Positions 25,785-33,986 of a DNA stretch of 34,858 nucleotides are shown here, piece after piece; positions within the stretch are counted from its first letter, which is position 1, and each line of letters begins with the position of its first letter. Where the stretch lies: positions 1-34,858 of the forward strand of contig JBGQHM010000017.1 in the NCBI GenBank assembly GCA_041497995.1, read 5' to 3'. The stretch is from DATKMS01 sp041497995 (lineage in GTDB: Bacteria > Desulfobacterota > Binatia > HRBIN30). Made by a program: the position numbers and the translations under genes. Below the pieces are notes generated by a model. It was not told the DNA's origin. It was given only the letters and a program-made list of their open reading frames with translations, and did not search any database.

Positions 25785-26420
25785 ATGAGCCGTAAGAAAA
25801 CAGATGCGTCGCTGATCGCGGAAGCCGCCGAGTGGCGGCTCATCGGGCTGCTACTGGAGCGGCCGCGTCAGGGCTGGCACGACGAAGTGGTGCGGTTAGG
25901 GAAGGAGCTGCCTGACCCTACGCTCCGTGCTGCGGTTGCGGCCGCCCACAGCGCCACCGAGGGGGCCTACCTGCACCTGCTCGGCCCGGGCGGCGCGGCG
26001 TCGCCGCGCGAGGTGACGTATCAACCGTTCGCCGACCCGGGAAGGTTGCTAGCCGAGCTGGCTACAATCTACGACGCCTTCGTGTTTCGGCCGTGTGTCG
26101 AGGATCCCATCGATCACGTCGGTGTCGAGGTGGCCTTCGTCGGCTACTTGCTTCTCAAAGAGGCCTTCGCGCTGGCGCAAGGTAACGGCGAAGCCGCTGC
26201 GACCACTGCCGTTGCCCGCCGCGGTTTCATTGAATCGCACCTCGCCGCACTCGTCGCGCCATTCGCGCAGCGTCTGGAAGCCGCAGGTCCATCGTATCTC
26301 CTCCCGACGGTGCAGCTCCTCGCAGCGCGAGTACCTGCCCGTCAGCCGGCACAAATGCCACCGTTTGCGGTCGATGCGCTCGACGTCTGCGGTGCATGCG
26401 GCAGTCGGGACGCCGGGTGA
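25785..26420 (+). CDS. TorD/NarJ-family molybdoenzyme maturation chaperone
   Basis: This is a 211-residue, all-helical cytoplasmic protein of the TorD/NarJ (DMSO reductase chaperone) type. Supporting features are an N-terminal AAEWRLIGLLLERP helix, the YDAFVFRP segment, the EVAFVGYLLLKEAFAL helix and the FIESHLAALVAPFAQRLE segment that matches the family's HLxxWxxxF region. It ends in a short Cys pair (CGACGS). Its role would be to hold the catalytic subunit for cofactor loading and proofread its Tat signal. The ATG follows AAGGAGCA and lies 48 bases after the gamma gene. It appears to be the last gene of the operon. Confidence 0.85.
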   Translation: MSRKKTDASLIAEAAEWRLIGLLLERPRQGWHDEVVRLGKELPDPTLRAAVAAAHSATEGAYLHLLGPGGAASPREVTYQPFADPGRLLAELATIYDAFVFRPCVEDPIDHVGVEVAFVGYLLLKEAFALAQGNGEAAATTAVARRGFIESHLAALVAPFAQRLEAAGPSYLLPTVQLLAARVPARQPAQMPPFAVDALDVCGACGSRDAG

Positions 26421-26444
26421 AGCGGGAACAGCGGCGGGACGACT

Positions 26445-26909
26445 TCAGGCGTGGAGCGCCGGTGGAGAAACGCTGAGCACTGCGGCGCAGCGGTCGACCT
26501 CGTCCTGTTCCGCCGCGCTCAAAAGACGTGCGGCCATGGGAAAGAGCACGTGATCTTCCTTGGCGATGTGTGTGCGCAGCAGCTGAATCAGTTGTGCGGC
26601 ATGGGTATGTTGTGCAGTCAGGTCTGCGCCGTGTAGGGCGGCGGTGAGACCCGCCAATCCCTCGCGGAAGTCTGCGTGCTCGGCGTTCATCACCGCAAGC
26701 GGCCCGTGTGCGAGGCTGAGGTGGCGGGCCAAGAGGGGGAAGAGAGCTTGCTCTTCGAGTGCGAAGTGGCAAGCAACCTCGTCCGCGAGGTAGGCGGCGA
26801 ACTCTGCAAGGTCGGCATCCTTCCGCGGGAGGATCTCGGCCTCGACCGCGCGCAGTTGGGCCAACACGTCCTGGTGCTGCATGCTCAGCAGATCGATCGT
26901 CGCAGTCAT
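26445..26909 (-). CDS. Hemerythrin-domain protein
   Basis: This is a 154-residue four-helix-bundle hemerythrin-like protein. Candidate di-iron ligands are His in SMQHQD, His and Glu in CHFALEEQALFP, His in NAEHADF and His/Asp in HIAKEDHVLFP. The family binds O2, NO or iron in sensing and stress protection. The ATG at 26909 has GGAAGG at good spacing; another ATG at 26915 would add two residues. The gene converges on the TorD gene and diverges from the Crp/Fnr gene, so it is likely linked to redox or NO control of the respiratory operon. Confidence 0.88.
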   Translation of the reverse strand: MTATIDLLSMQHQDVLAQLRAVEAEILPRKDADLAEFAAYLADEVACHFALEEQALFPLLARHLSLAHGPLAVMNAEHADFREGLAGLTAALHGADLTAQHTHAAQLIQLLRTHIAKEDHVLFPMAARLLSAAEQDEVDRCAAVLSVSPPALHA

Positions 26910-26984
26910 TGCCATCCTTCCCTTTCTGCAGGCGCTACAGCGCGCTGACTCACGCAAGGCTAGGGGACGCGCGGCGAATGCGGT

Positions 26985-27677
26985 ATGATGCCCGTCATAG
27001 TGACGAGCAGCATCGACGGACTGAAGGGATTTCGCGCGTTGCGTGCGGAGGATCGCGCACAGATCGCAGCCGCAACCCGTGAGCAACGCGCGGCGGCCGG
27101 GAAAACGCTCTTCGTTGAAGGTCAACCGGCCGACAGCTTATGGGCCGTGAAAGAGGGGCTGGTTCACATCGTGAAGCACGGGCCGGAAGGGCGTGAGATG
27201 GTCCTCGAAGTCATCCCGCCCGGTGAGCTGTTTGGTGCGGTTGTCGCGTTAGAGGATCGTCCTTACCCCGCGTCAGCGCTCGCCGCAGACGACAGCGTCG
27301 TCTGGCGCTTGCCGGCGTCGGTGGCGCGCGAGTTCTGCCAGAAGCATCCAACGCTGCGGGCCGCGATTCTGGAGCAGGTGACAAGCCGCCTCCGCGGCGC
27401 CCACGAGCGCCTGCGTTCGGTTGCTCTCGAGCGCGTCGAGCAGCGATTGGCGCGCATGATCCTCACCCTCGCCGGCAAGATCGGACAGCAGAAGGACGGT
27501 GTCACCGTCCTGAACGTCACCCGTCAGGAGCTGGCTGATATGATCGGTACCACCGTGGAATCGACGATCCGCGTCACCAGCAGATGGCAGCAAGCTGCGA
27601 TCATCAGCTCGTCGCGACACCAGTTGGGGCTGACTGACCTTGCGGCCTTGCAGAAGATCGCAAGCGGCGAGGCCTGA
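26985..27677 (+). CDS. Crp/Fnr-family transcriptional regulator
   Basis: This is a 230-residue regulator with an N-terminal cyclic-nucleotide-binding-type barrel (GKTLFVEGQPADSLWAVKEGLVHI, then PGELFGAVVAL). A long dimer helix and a C-terminal winged helix follow (VTRQELADMIGTTVESTIRVTSRW). The recognition helix keeps the Glu and Arg that contact TGA half-sites in CRP and FNR, but has Ile at the FNR Ser/CRP Gly position. There is only one Cys (in REFCQKHP), so it lacks the Fe-S cluster of true FNR. It may sense NO, heme-bound gas or a small molecule like DNR/CRP relatives. Twin ATGs occur at 26985 and 26988, with no clear ribosome site. Confidence 0.9.
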   Translation: MMPVIVTSSIDGLKGFRALRAEDRAQIAAATREQRAAAGKTLFVEGQPADSLWAVKEGLVHIVKHGPEGREMVLEVIPPGELFGAVVALEDRPYPASALAADDSVVWRLPASVAREFCQKHPTLRAAILEQVTSRLRGAHERLRSVALERVEQRLARMILTLAGKIGQQKDGVTVLNVTRQELADMIGTTVESTIRVTSRWQQAAIISSSRHQLGLTDLAALQKIASGEA

Positions 27678-27788
27678 CGCGGCCAACCCACCACGGCGCA
27701 CGATCGCGCCACGAATGTCATAGACAATCACCGGCGACGTGCGTAATTGTTGTACGTTGCAAAATCACTTTAGGGAGCTGATACGCGA

Positions 27789-29060
27789 ATGAGGTATGGT
27801 CATCGGCGTCTCCGCGCTGGCGCGGTGTGCTTGAGTCTGTGTGTGGTTGCCGTGCTGGGGCAGGGCTGTGGCGGGGGGGCTGGCACCACGAGCGACACCG
27901 GCGGCAACGGGGGAAATAACGGCGGCGGCAATCCGACGTTGACGCCACGCGCCACGGTGACTCCCCGTCCTACCAGCACACGGCCACCGGCGAGCCCGCC
28001 GCGGACGCAGCCAGCGCAAGGCGGTACGCCGACTCCAACTCCAACGCCAACGGCTGCCGAGCCTACCGAGGTGCCCACCGCGACGCCGGCGCAGGTCACC
28101 GTCTTTTCCGGAGCCAGCATCGCTAGCGCCGCAAAGAAGCTGCCGGGTGGCGGTATCGTCGTGGTAGCACCGGGTACATACCGTCCCGTGGTCCTCCAAC
28201 CCGGCGACCTGCAGGGACCGGTAACCCTATTTGCCGACGTCACCGGCGAGTTCAGCAACAGCGCGCCGGCAGCGGTGACGATCGTTGCAACCGGCAGCGA
28301 TGAAACCGCCTTCGCAGCCTTCAGTCAGAGTGCGCTGGCCATCGACGGCTTCACGCTACGGGGCGGGACGCGCGCCGGCTTCCTGTGTTCCGACTGCTCA
28401 GGCATCGTCATCCAAGACTGCACGGTGACCGGCGGCGGTGGCGACGCGCTGCGGTTCGAGCTCTCGGACGACGCGCAGGTCTTCAACAATCTAGTGATGG
28501 GGAACAAGGGTGCAGGCATCCGGGGGCTTGGAGCCACCAACCTCCAGGTGATCAACAACACGATCTACAGAAACCGCGACGGCGGGATCGTCTTGTCACG
28601 CGGTGGAACCGAGAATCCCTCGAGCGATGCGTTCTTGCGGAACAACATCCTGAACGGCAACACCCCGACCGGTATCGTCGTTGACCTCGGACCGCCGAGC
28701 TCACTCGACGGCTTCGATGGGAACTTCGACCTCAACATTGACGGCTACAGTGGCACGCCGGCAGGCGTCAACGACATCGCGGTAGACCCGCTGTTCATCT
28801 TCCCGACCGGGAGTGACTTCCATCTGGCGCCCGGCAGCCAGGCCATCGACGGTGGGACCGACGGCATCGACCCCGATCTGGTGAGCCAATTGCAGGAGCT
28901 GACAACTCAGTCGGACGGCAGCCTCGACACAGCGCAGCCTGACATCGGGTACCACTACATAGCGCCAATCCCGACGCCCACGCGTGCCCCGAGGAACACG
29001 CGGACGTCGACGCCAACCGCGAGGAACACCAACACGCCAACCAGAACGCCGACACCGTAG
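27789..29060 (+). CDS. Exported right-handed beta-helix protein with Thr-Pro linkers
   Basis: This is a 423-residue exported protein. A signal peptide runs to about residue 26, and Cys27 (LGQGC) could be lipidated, though Gly at -3 makes the lipobox weak. Residues of about 33-98 are Gly/Asn then Thr-Pro rich. The core (about 99-385) shows Pel/NosD-like beta-helix turns: PGGGIVVVAPGTYRP, SGIVIQDCTVTGGGGDALRF, DAQVFNNLVMGN, LQVINNTIYRN and FLRNNILNGN. It closes with the common LAPGSQAIDGGTDG segment. A second Thr-rich tail ends the protein. Such proteins bind or cleave polysaccharides at the cell surface; no catalytic residues can be assigned. Confidence 0.8.
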   Translation: MRYGHRRLRAGAVCLSLCVVAVLGQGCGGGAGTTSDTGGNGGNNGGGNPTLTPRATVTPRPTSTRPPASPPRTQPAQGGTPTPTPTPTAAEPTEVPTATPAQVTVFSGASIASAAKKLPGGGIVVVAPGTYRPVVLQPGDLQGPVTLFADVTGEFSNSAPAAVTIVATGSDETAFAAFSQSALAIDGFTLRGGTRAGFLCSDCSGIVIQDCTVTGGGGDALRFELSDDAQVFNNLVMGNKGAGIRGLGATNLQVINNTIYRNRDGGIVLSRGGTENPSSDAFLRNNILNGNTPTGIVVDLGPPSSLDGFDGNFDLNIDGYSGTPAGVNDIAVDPLFIFPTGSDFHLAPGSQAIDGGTDGIDPDLVSQLQELTTQSDGSLDTAQPDIGYHYIAPIPTPTRAPRNTRTSTPTARNTNTPTRTPTP

Positions 29061-29122
29061 GCTCCTGCAACCAATCGGCATGCGTGTGCTCCTCGCCAGG
29101 ATCAGCAGCCGCTCATCGCCAG

Positions 29123-30529
29123 TCACTTCGTGCAGGTTGCCGACTTGGTTGATCGGCGTACGGCGCACCTCTCGATGCCGTCACGCCGGTCGAGTCCGCC
29201 GGCGGAGAGCACGACTTGCACCGCGTTGGGTTGGAGCGGCGGCGCGAACGTCCGCTTCTTGGCGCTGATGGTGAGCTTGAAGATGCTCCCGGCTCGCTGC
29301 CTGGTGAAGCGTGCCGTTTCGCCACGGACTCCCGTGCACCTCAGGCGCGATGCGCTGAACGCAACGCAGCGGGCAGACGGGAACGACAACACTTCAGGCG
29401 CCGGCAGTCCCGATCCGATGACGCCAATAGTGAGGCCGCCTGTAAGTGCATCTTCGAGCGAGCTCCACTCGGTGGCGTCGAGCTTTGCTTGAATCGAGAT
29501 GACGCCGTTTGGTGCGGCCTTCAACCGCAGTCGGCTCAACGTCAGTGCTCTCGGCGTGCCGCTGTCGCACACATCGCCGATACCGTTTTCATTGATGTCG
29601 CTTTGTGCGGGATTGAAGTCGTTCGGGCAATTGTCCGATGCGTCCGGAACGCCGTCGCCGTCCGCGTCTTCGGACGGCAGGGCCGACGTCGGTGTGGTTG
29701 TTGGAGCCGTTGGTGGCGTCGGGGTATACATGCGGGTCGGCACAAGTGTGCCCGTTCGGGAAGACGTTGGGGTCGATGCTGCGGTGAGCACGGGCGGCGG
29801 CGTTCTTGTCGGCGTGCGAGTTGCGATCGCGGTTGGCGTCCGTGTCGCTGTCGCCCTTGGAATTGTAGGGGTCGAGGTCGATGGCGCGGTCACCAGCACG
29901 CTCACCACATCCTGTGTTGCCACTCCTTGTCCGTCGTAGCCAGTCAAGGTGAACTGGAAGGCACCTGCGGTTGCGGCGCTGAATTGGGTGAGGCTCGTAG
30001 TGCGGTTGGACAGGTTCACTGGGGGACCGGCAGTTTGCTCCCAAAAGTAGTTGATGCCTAGTCCAGATTCGGAGCCCAGCATGAACACTTGCCCGACTAC
30101 ACCGGTGAGATCGGGACCTGCGCTTACTAGAGGTGGCGTCACGGAGGACAGGTTGAACAGCCTCTCGTTCGAGTAAGTGCTTTCCATCCCCGCAGCGTAT
30201 GCAGTGACAGCCACGTAGTAAGCGGTCCCAGGTTGGAGGCCGCGAAGCGCATAGTAGACGATGCCCGAGAGCGTCGAGCCATCCCGCCGACCTAGGTCGA
30301 TCGGTTGGCCGTACGTCCGAGATGCTGACCCCGTATATAGATGATACCCATCGATTTGTGGGCCCGGCACCGTCCACCGGAGGAGGACGTCGTAGGCGCT
30401 GCACGGCTGAGCCCACAGTGCGACAAGCGCGCAGAGCAGAGCGGCAGGGAGGTGGTTCAGACGGCGGCTGAGTAGTGGAAGCAACGTGGCGTGGGCTCCT
30501 GCCAGTCGGAACAGCAACGGCGTGGCCAC
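29123..30529 (-). CDS. Secreted protein with FN3-like domain, Thr-Pro linker and TSP3-type calcium repeats
   Basis: This is a 468-residue exported protein with a signal peptide ending near ACSA-type residue 44 (LPAALLCALVALWAQPCSA). Residues of about 45-130 resemble a fibronectin type III domain (LRWTVPGPQIDGYHLY, GLQPGTAYYVAVTAYAAG). Residues 135-215 form a PKD/Ig-like beta domain. A Thr-Pro linker (about 216-285) leads to calcium-binding thrombospondin type 3 repeats (DADGDGVPDASDNCP and INENGIGDVCD). A C-terminal beta domain of about 130 residues, with four or more Cys, ends the protein. It is probably a surface protein of unknown ligand. It converges on the beta-helix gene at 27789. Confidence 0.78.
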   Translation of the reverse strand: MATPLLFRLAGAHATLLPLLSRRLNHLPAALLCALVALWAQPCSAYDVLLRWTVPGPQIDGYHLYTGSASRTYGQPIDLGRRDGSTLSGIVYYALRGLQPGTAYYVAVTAYAAGMESTYSNERLFNLSSVTPPLVSAGPDLTGVVGQVFMLGSESGLGINYFWEQTAGPPVNLSNRTTSLTQFSAATAGAFQFTLTGYDGQGVATQDVVSVLVTAPSTSTPTIPRATATRTPTAIATRTPTRTPPPVLTAASTPTSSRTGTLVPTRMYTPTPPTAPTTTPTSALPSEDADGDGVPDASDNCPNDFNPAQSDINENGIGDVCDSGTPRALTLSRLRLKAAPNGVISIQAKLDATEWSSLEDALTGGLTIGVIGSGLPAPEVLSFPSARCVAFSASRLRCTGVRGETARFTRQRAGSIFKLTISAKKRTFAPPLQPNAVQVVLSAGGLDRRDGIERCAVRRSTKSATCTK

Positions 30530-30627
30530 TGTCCATGTGCCACATGGGCTCGTGAAACATGGCTGGTTCGTTGGAGCCTGGCGTCACAAAACCGTCAGCC
30601 CGTTCAAGGGCGTGAACTCGTGTGGGC

Positions 30628-30660
30628 TCGAACGCTCGACCCCCGGTTCCGGGGCGTGAC
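30628..30660. repeat. REP-like palindrome
   Basis: A perfect hairpin CCCCGG-TT-CCGGGG (30641-30654) is flanked by GCTCGAC and GCGTGACG. This arrangement resembles the common short palindromic extragenic elements whose chance translation reads LDPRFRG. It lies in the 134-base gap between two minus-strand genes. It may also stop or protect transcripts of the upstream PIG-L-like gene, though no T-run follows. Confidence 0.45.
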
Positions 30661-30663
30661 GCT

Positions 30664-31503
30664 TCAGGCCGAGAAGCCACCCGCCGTCTGCAAGCTCGAC
30701 GCTACCGGCAGGTAGTGCTCCTCGTAGGTGATGACGCGGTCGACCGCACCGCTTTGCTGACGCAGTTTCCCACGCCACTCATAACGTAGGACGCGCTCGT
30801 TGTCCGGCGTCGGAAGTCTCGGTGGTGCGGCGGCGATTTCTTCGCGCGCAAAATGCGCGTCCGGGAAACCAAGCACGGGGCCGAGCTGCTCGCGGAGCAG
30901 GGAGTACACCTCATCGCGCGCCGCGAGCTTCGCCTTCAACTCGGCCTCTGTAAGCTGCAGGACACGCCTGTCCGCGGCTCGCGACGCGGGCAGGCGCTGC
31001 ACGGCGTAGCGCTCCGTGTTGCCTGGGACCTGATACAGGAGCGGCACCTCAAAGACTGCAACGCTCTCCGTATCTGCGAGCGCGGCGAGGGCGAGCGGCA
31101 ACGAGAGGTCGTGGACTGGGTTATAGAACTCGACAGCGTCGCAGAGGACCTGCTCCGGTCCGATGTGGTCCAGCTTCTGGCGAACACGGTGTGCCACCTC
31201 GCGGAACAGACTCACATCGCCTTCCAGTAGCGCGTCATAGAAGGACGCCTCGGGATAATCCAGAAACTGCGCCCAATCACGCAGACCGATGCGCTCTAGG
31301 CCCTGCTCGGTTTGCGCCACGCGTTTTGCGCTGCCTCCATCTGTAAGGAATATGAGGTGCGGGCGGAGGCGCTGGATGAGTCCGCAGACGGCCAACTCGT
31401 GATTCGGATGACTGAAGATCAGCACCCGTGTGGTAGCCGGATCGCCGACGAACGGTATCATCGCGTCGCAGCGATCGTATTCACGTTCCGCAGACACTTT
31501 CAT
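30664..31503 (-). CDS. PIG-L/LmbE-like protein with altered HPDDE motif
   Basis: This protein has about 279 residues from the ATG at 31503; an ATG at 31461 is possible, and longer starts run into the divergent gene. The fold marks are VLIFSHPNHELAVCGLIQRL, then LIFLTDGG, then LCDAVEFYNPVHDLSLPLAL, matching the PIG-L (LmbE) deacetylase layout. In the family the first motif is HPDDE. Here it is HPNHE, so the usual catalytic Asp is Asn and the zinc-binding Asp is His. The protein may be inactive, use another metal geometry or belong to a distinct subgroup. Adjacent decayed sugar genes suggest a former glycan cluster. The start is uncertain because no ribosome site is clear. Confidence 0.65.
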   Translation of the reverse strand: MKVSAEREYDRCDAMIPFVGDPATTRVLIFSHPNHELAVCGLIQRLRPHLIFLTDGGSAKRVAQTEQGLERIGLRDWAQFLDYPEASFYDALLEGDVSLFREVAHRVRQKLDHIGPEQVLCDAVEFYNPVHDLSLPLALAALADTESVAVFEVPLLYQVPGNTERYAVQRLPASRAADRRVLQLTEAELKAKLAARDEVYSLLREQLGPVLGFPDAHFAREEIAAAPPRLPTPDNERVLRYEWRGKLRQQSGAVDRVITYEEHYLPVASSLQTAGGFSA

Positions 31504-31634
31504 CCAAAACCCGAGCGCGGCGTCTATCAGAAACCTATGCGCGAGGCGAGGGTACCTAGTCTCGGAGAGCTGACTTTCGCAACGCCCAGATCGCGGTAAA
31601 AGCACCCCAGACGATTTTCTCGGCGGGCTGAACC

Positions 31635-32279
31635 ATGCGGGGTGTGAATTGCGATAGACCACAGATCGACATTTGCATCGCGACCCACAAGCGCCCCCAG
31701 CTACTCACCACGCTGCTCGGATCGCTGCTCGCACAGGAGACCCGCGGCCAATTCAGCTTTCGTATCGTCGTCATCGGCAACGACGCGCGGCGTACCGCCG
31801 AACCCGTCGTGCGGAGGTTGGGAGCGCGGGCAGTCGAGATCGTCTATGACGTTGAGCCCCAGCGGAGTGTCTCGCTCGCCAGAAATTGAGGGTTTGCACA
31901 CGCCACGGGGGAATACATCGCGACCATCGACGATGACGAATACGCCGATCGGGAATGGCTACGCAATTCGCTCACTACGCTCACGCAATATGAAGCCGAC
32001 GTCGTCTTTGGACCGACGATTCCGCTCTTTGACACTGGCGTGCCGGAGTGCATCAAGCGTTGCCGAGCGTTCGCGCGCCCGAACCCTCCCACCGGCTCTA
32101 CCGAAAAGTTCACGGAGCACACCGGCAACGCCCTCGTGCGCCGCGCGGTGGTTGCCGATCGTGATTCGCCGGTGTCCAATTTGACTCACGCTGTTTGCTC
32201 GGCGATACACCGCACCTACCGAGAAAGCGCGCCTGTGGACTGCGACGACCTCTCGCTCCTGCGGCAGAAACGAGCCTAG
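31635..32279 (+). pseudogene. Glycosyltransferase family 2, interrupted by in-frame stop
   Basis: The frame starts with QIDICIATHKRPQLLTTLLGSLL, the opening of a GT-A family 2 transferase, and runs to VEPQRSVSLARN. A TGA at 31887-31889 interrupts it. The same frame then continues with GFAHATGEYIATIDDDEYADREWL, including the DDD-type metal motif. Family members read SLARNxG here, so the stop most simply replaces an Arg codon (CGA to TGA). The frame ends at TAG 32277-32279, giving only about 214 codons, shorter than usual. The last 40 codons lack the expected acceptor-domain motifs, so a further deletion is likely. Confidence 0.85.
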
Positions 32280-32281
32280 CG

Positions 32282-32820
32282 ATGCCGATTGCCTTCGATC
32301 TCGTGACGCCGAAGCAAGTGCCCTTCTTCATGCCGATGATTGCCCAGCTGCGGGCGCAATCATCGTGTGCAGAGAAACCGAATGGCCGTCGGCCTATGCA
32401 GGGCGTGACATCGTCAGAGACGCCGCCTCCGCACTGCGGCGTCGGCATCCGGGTTGGCAGATCGTCAACATCCCGCGCTACCGAGCCCATCGCGACTATG
32501 ACATCCCCAGCTTGCTGGCGAACGCGCAGCTCCTGATTGGCGGTGGCACGATGTGCATCGAGGCGGCGTACTATGGCACGCCGGTAATCGCCACGCGCCC
32601 GGCGCCGAGCCGCTACATGGAATGGCTCTTTGACCACCATCTGGCCGTGAAGAGCCTGTCGGTTGCGCGTACCGTCCGGCACGCGAAGCAGGTCATGGCC
32701 GCCGATCGAACGGCAGCCGCCAGGAAACGCCGCGCGGCGGCGCAGCGTGTCTTCCGCAGAATGAACTTCGCGCTCGACAACCTGGTGGAGCTGATTCTGC
32801 AAACGGGTAGCAGCGCGTGA
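32282..32820 (+). pseudogene. DUF354-type glycosyltransferase-like gene with internal deletion
   Basis: Two ends of one family are present in different frames. From 32282 the N-terminus reads AFDLVTPKQVPFFMPMIAQL, typical of DUF354 (UDP-sugar epimerase/glycosyltransferase B-like fold). Near 32355 the reading changes by one frame to AIIVCRETEWPSAYAGRD and continues through QLLIGGGTMCIEAAYYGTPVI to the stop at 32820. The middle, roughly half or more of a normal 340-380-residue protein, is gone. With the adjacent broken glycosyltransferase it indicates a decaying polysaccharide locus. Confidence 0.75.
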
Positions 32821-33494
32821 GCGGCTGGGCCGATCATCAACGGGCATCTATCCCAGGCCGAATATCACGGTCGACCCTGTCGTCCGTCATGGACGAAGTC
32901 AACTTGGGAGCCCATCCTTAGTGCGGCGTGGTAGTGAGTTGTGGGTCGCTGCATCCGATGACCACGCATGAGGGCAGGCGATGCAGGCGTGGAGCAGGAT
33001 TGCGTCGTCGATCGTCGCCGCTAGTGCGACGTGCGCGAGACTCGCCCCGCCGGCGAGGGGCGTGGAGGTTGGCCAGGGCAGGAGGCAGACCGCCTTCGTT
33101 CCAACCTTAGCCACTGACGCTGGACCCGCCCGGGTCCATGCGGTGAAAGATACACGCCATGCGGGGAGACGCGCAGCGCTGCCTGGCCACCGCCACAAGC
33201 TGACAAAGAAGCGGCTCAGTGGGCTCACCGCGGCAGCGCCTCGAGCTGCGGAGTTACACATTGCGACGATCGTTGGTGCTGAGCAGGTCGGTAACCTCGA
33301 AGCGCAGCCGCGGCGTCACGACTGCGCACGCGCACCACCCACACCGGGCCCAGCGCTCTTGACGCGGAGACGAAAGAGGACTGAGCAAAGGCGATCACTC
33401 CTTGCGCCAGTGGCTGAGTTCCAAATTCCGCAATGAGTGAACGGGCAGTCCCTACTTCCGGACAGGGGTTGGGCGCAGAAAGGAAGGAAGAGCC
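32821..33494. other. Gene-poor stretch, nothing recognised
   Basis: Open frames on both strands (for example 32899-33261 minus and 32981-33436 plus) are Arg/Ala/Pro-rich, lack motifs and overlap each other. They look like chance frames in GC-rich DNA. No RNA gene or clear repeat was seen. A degraded gene remains possible. The promoter of the 33495 gene should lie at the right end. Confidence 0.45.
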
Positions 33495-33986
33495 ATGAAA
33501 GCATTCTTTGGAAAACTCGCTCCGGCGGCTATGACCATCGCTGTCCTGTGCCTCGTCGCAGACGGGGTGTTTGCAAAGGAGCCGGAACGGCCGTTCCGCG
33601 CCGGAAGTGAGGAAATGGTCGTGGGGCTGTGTGCGGGAGGATTCGGTGCGTTGTATGAGGGGGCGGGCAACGCCACGCACCTTGGGCTATTCACTGATTC
33701 CACCTGCACGATCACCACTGGCGGCATGTTTCCGGTTTTCGACTTTGAAAGCGAAGGCGAAGTGACCGCCGCGAACGGCGACCAGATCTTCTACATTGTC
33801 ACCGGCAGCACGGACGTCAGCAGCGATCCGTGTGTGGCGCAGGGTACCCTGACCGTTGTTGGCGGGACCGGACGCTTTGCGGGTGCTTCCGGAACGACTC
33901 AGGTCGTGGCGCTCCTGCCATGGATTGCCAATTACACTTGCGGCCCCAAGCAGATGACGACCTCGGTCGGTACGGTCAGGTACTAG
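33495..33986 (+). CDS. Small secreted protein, AOC-barrel/dirigent-like pattern
   Basis: This is a 163-residue protein with a Sec signal peptide (MKAFFGKLAPAAMTIAVLC up to VFA near residue 27). The mature part is beta-rich. It has the segment GTLTVVGGTGRFAGASGTTQ, a pattern common in small secreted beta-barrel proteins resembling allene-oxide-cyclase/dirigent folds. Three or four Cys (CAGG, STC, DPC, YTC) could form disulfides. AGGAAGGAAGAG precedes the ATG. Function is unknown. It stands alone in a gene-poor region. Confidence 0.7.
   Translation: MKAFFGKLAPAAMTIAVLCLVADGVFAKEPERPFRAGSEEMVVGLCAGGFGALYEGAGNATHLGLFTDSTCTITTGGMFPVFDFESEGEVTAANGDQIFYIVTGSTDVSSDPCVAQGTLTVVGGTGRFAGASGTTQVVALLPWIANYTCGPKQMTTSVGTVRY

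Noticed and set aside
32899..33436. Overlapping frames on both strands as candidate genes
   Set aside because: No start context, motif or credible composition; reported only as a gene-poor stretch.
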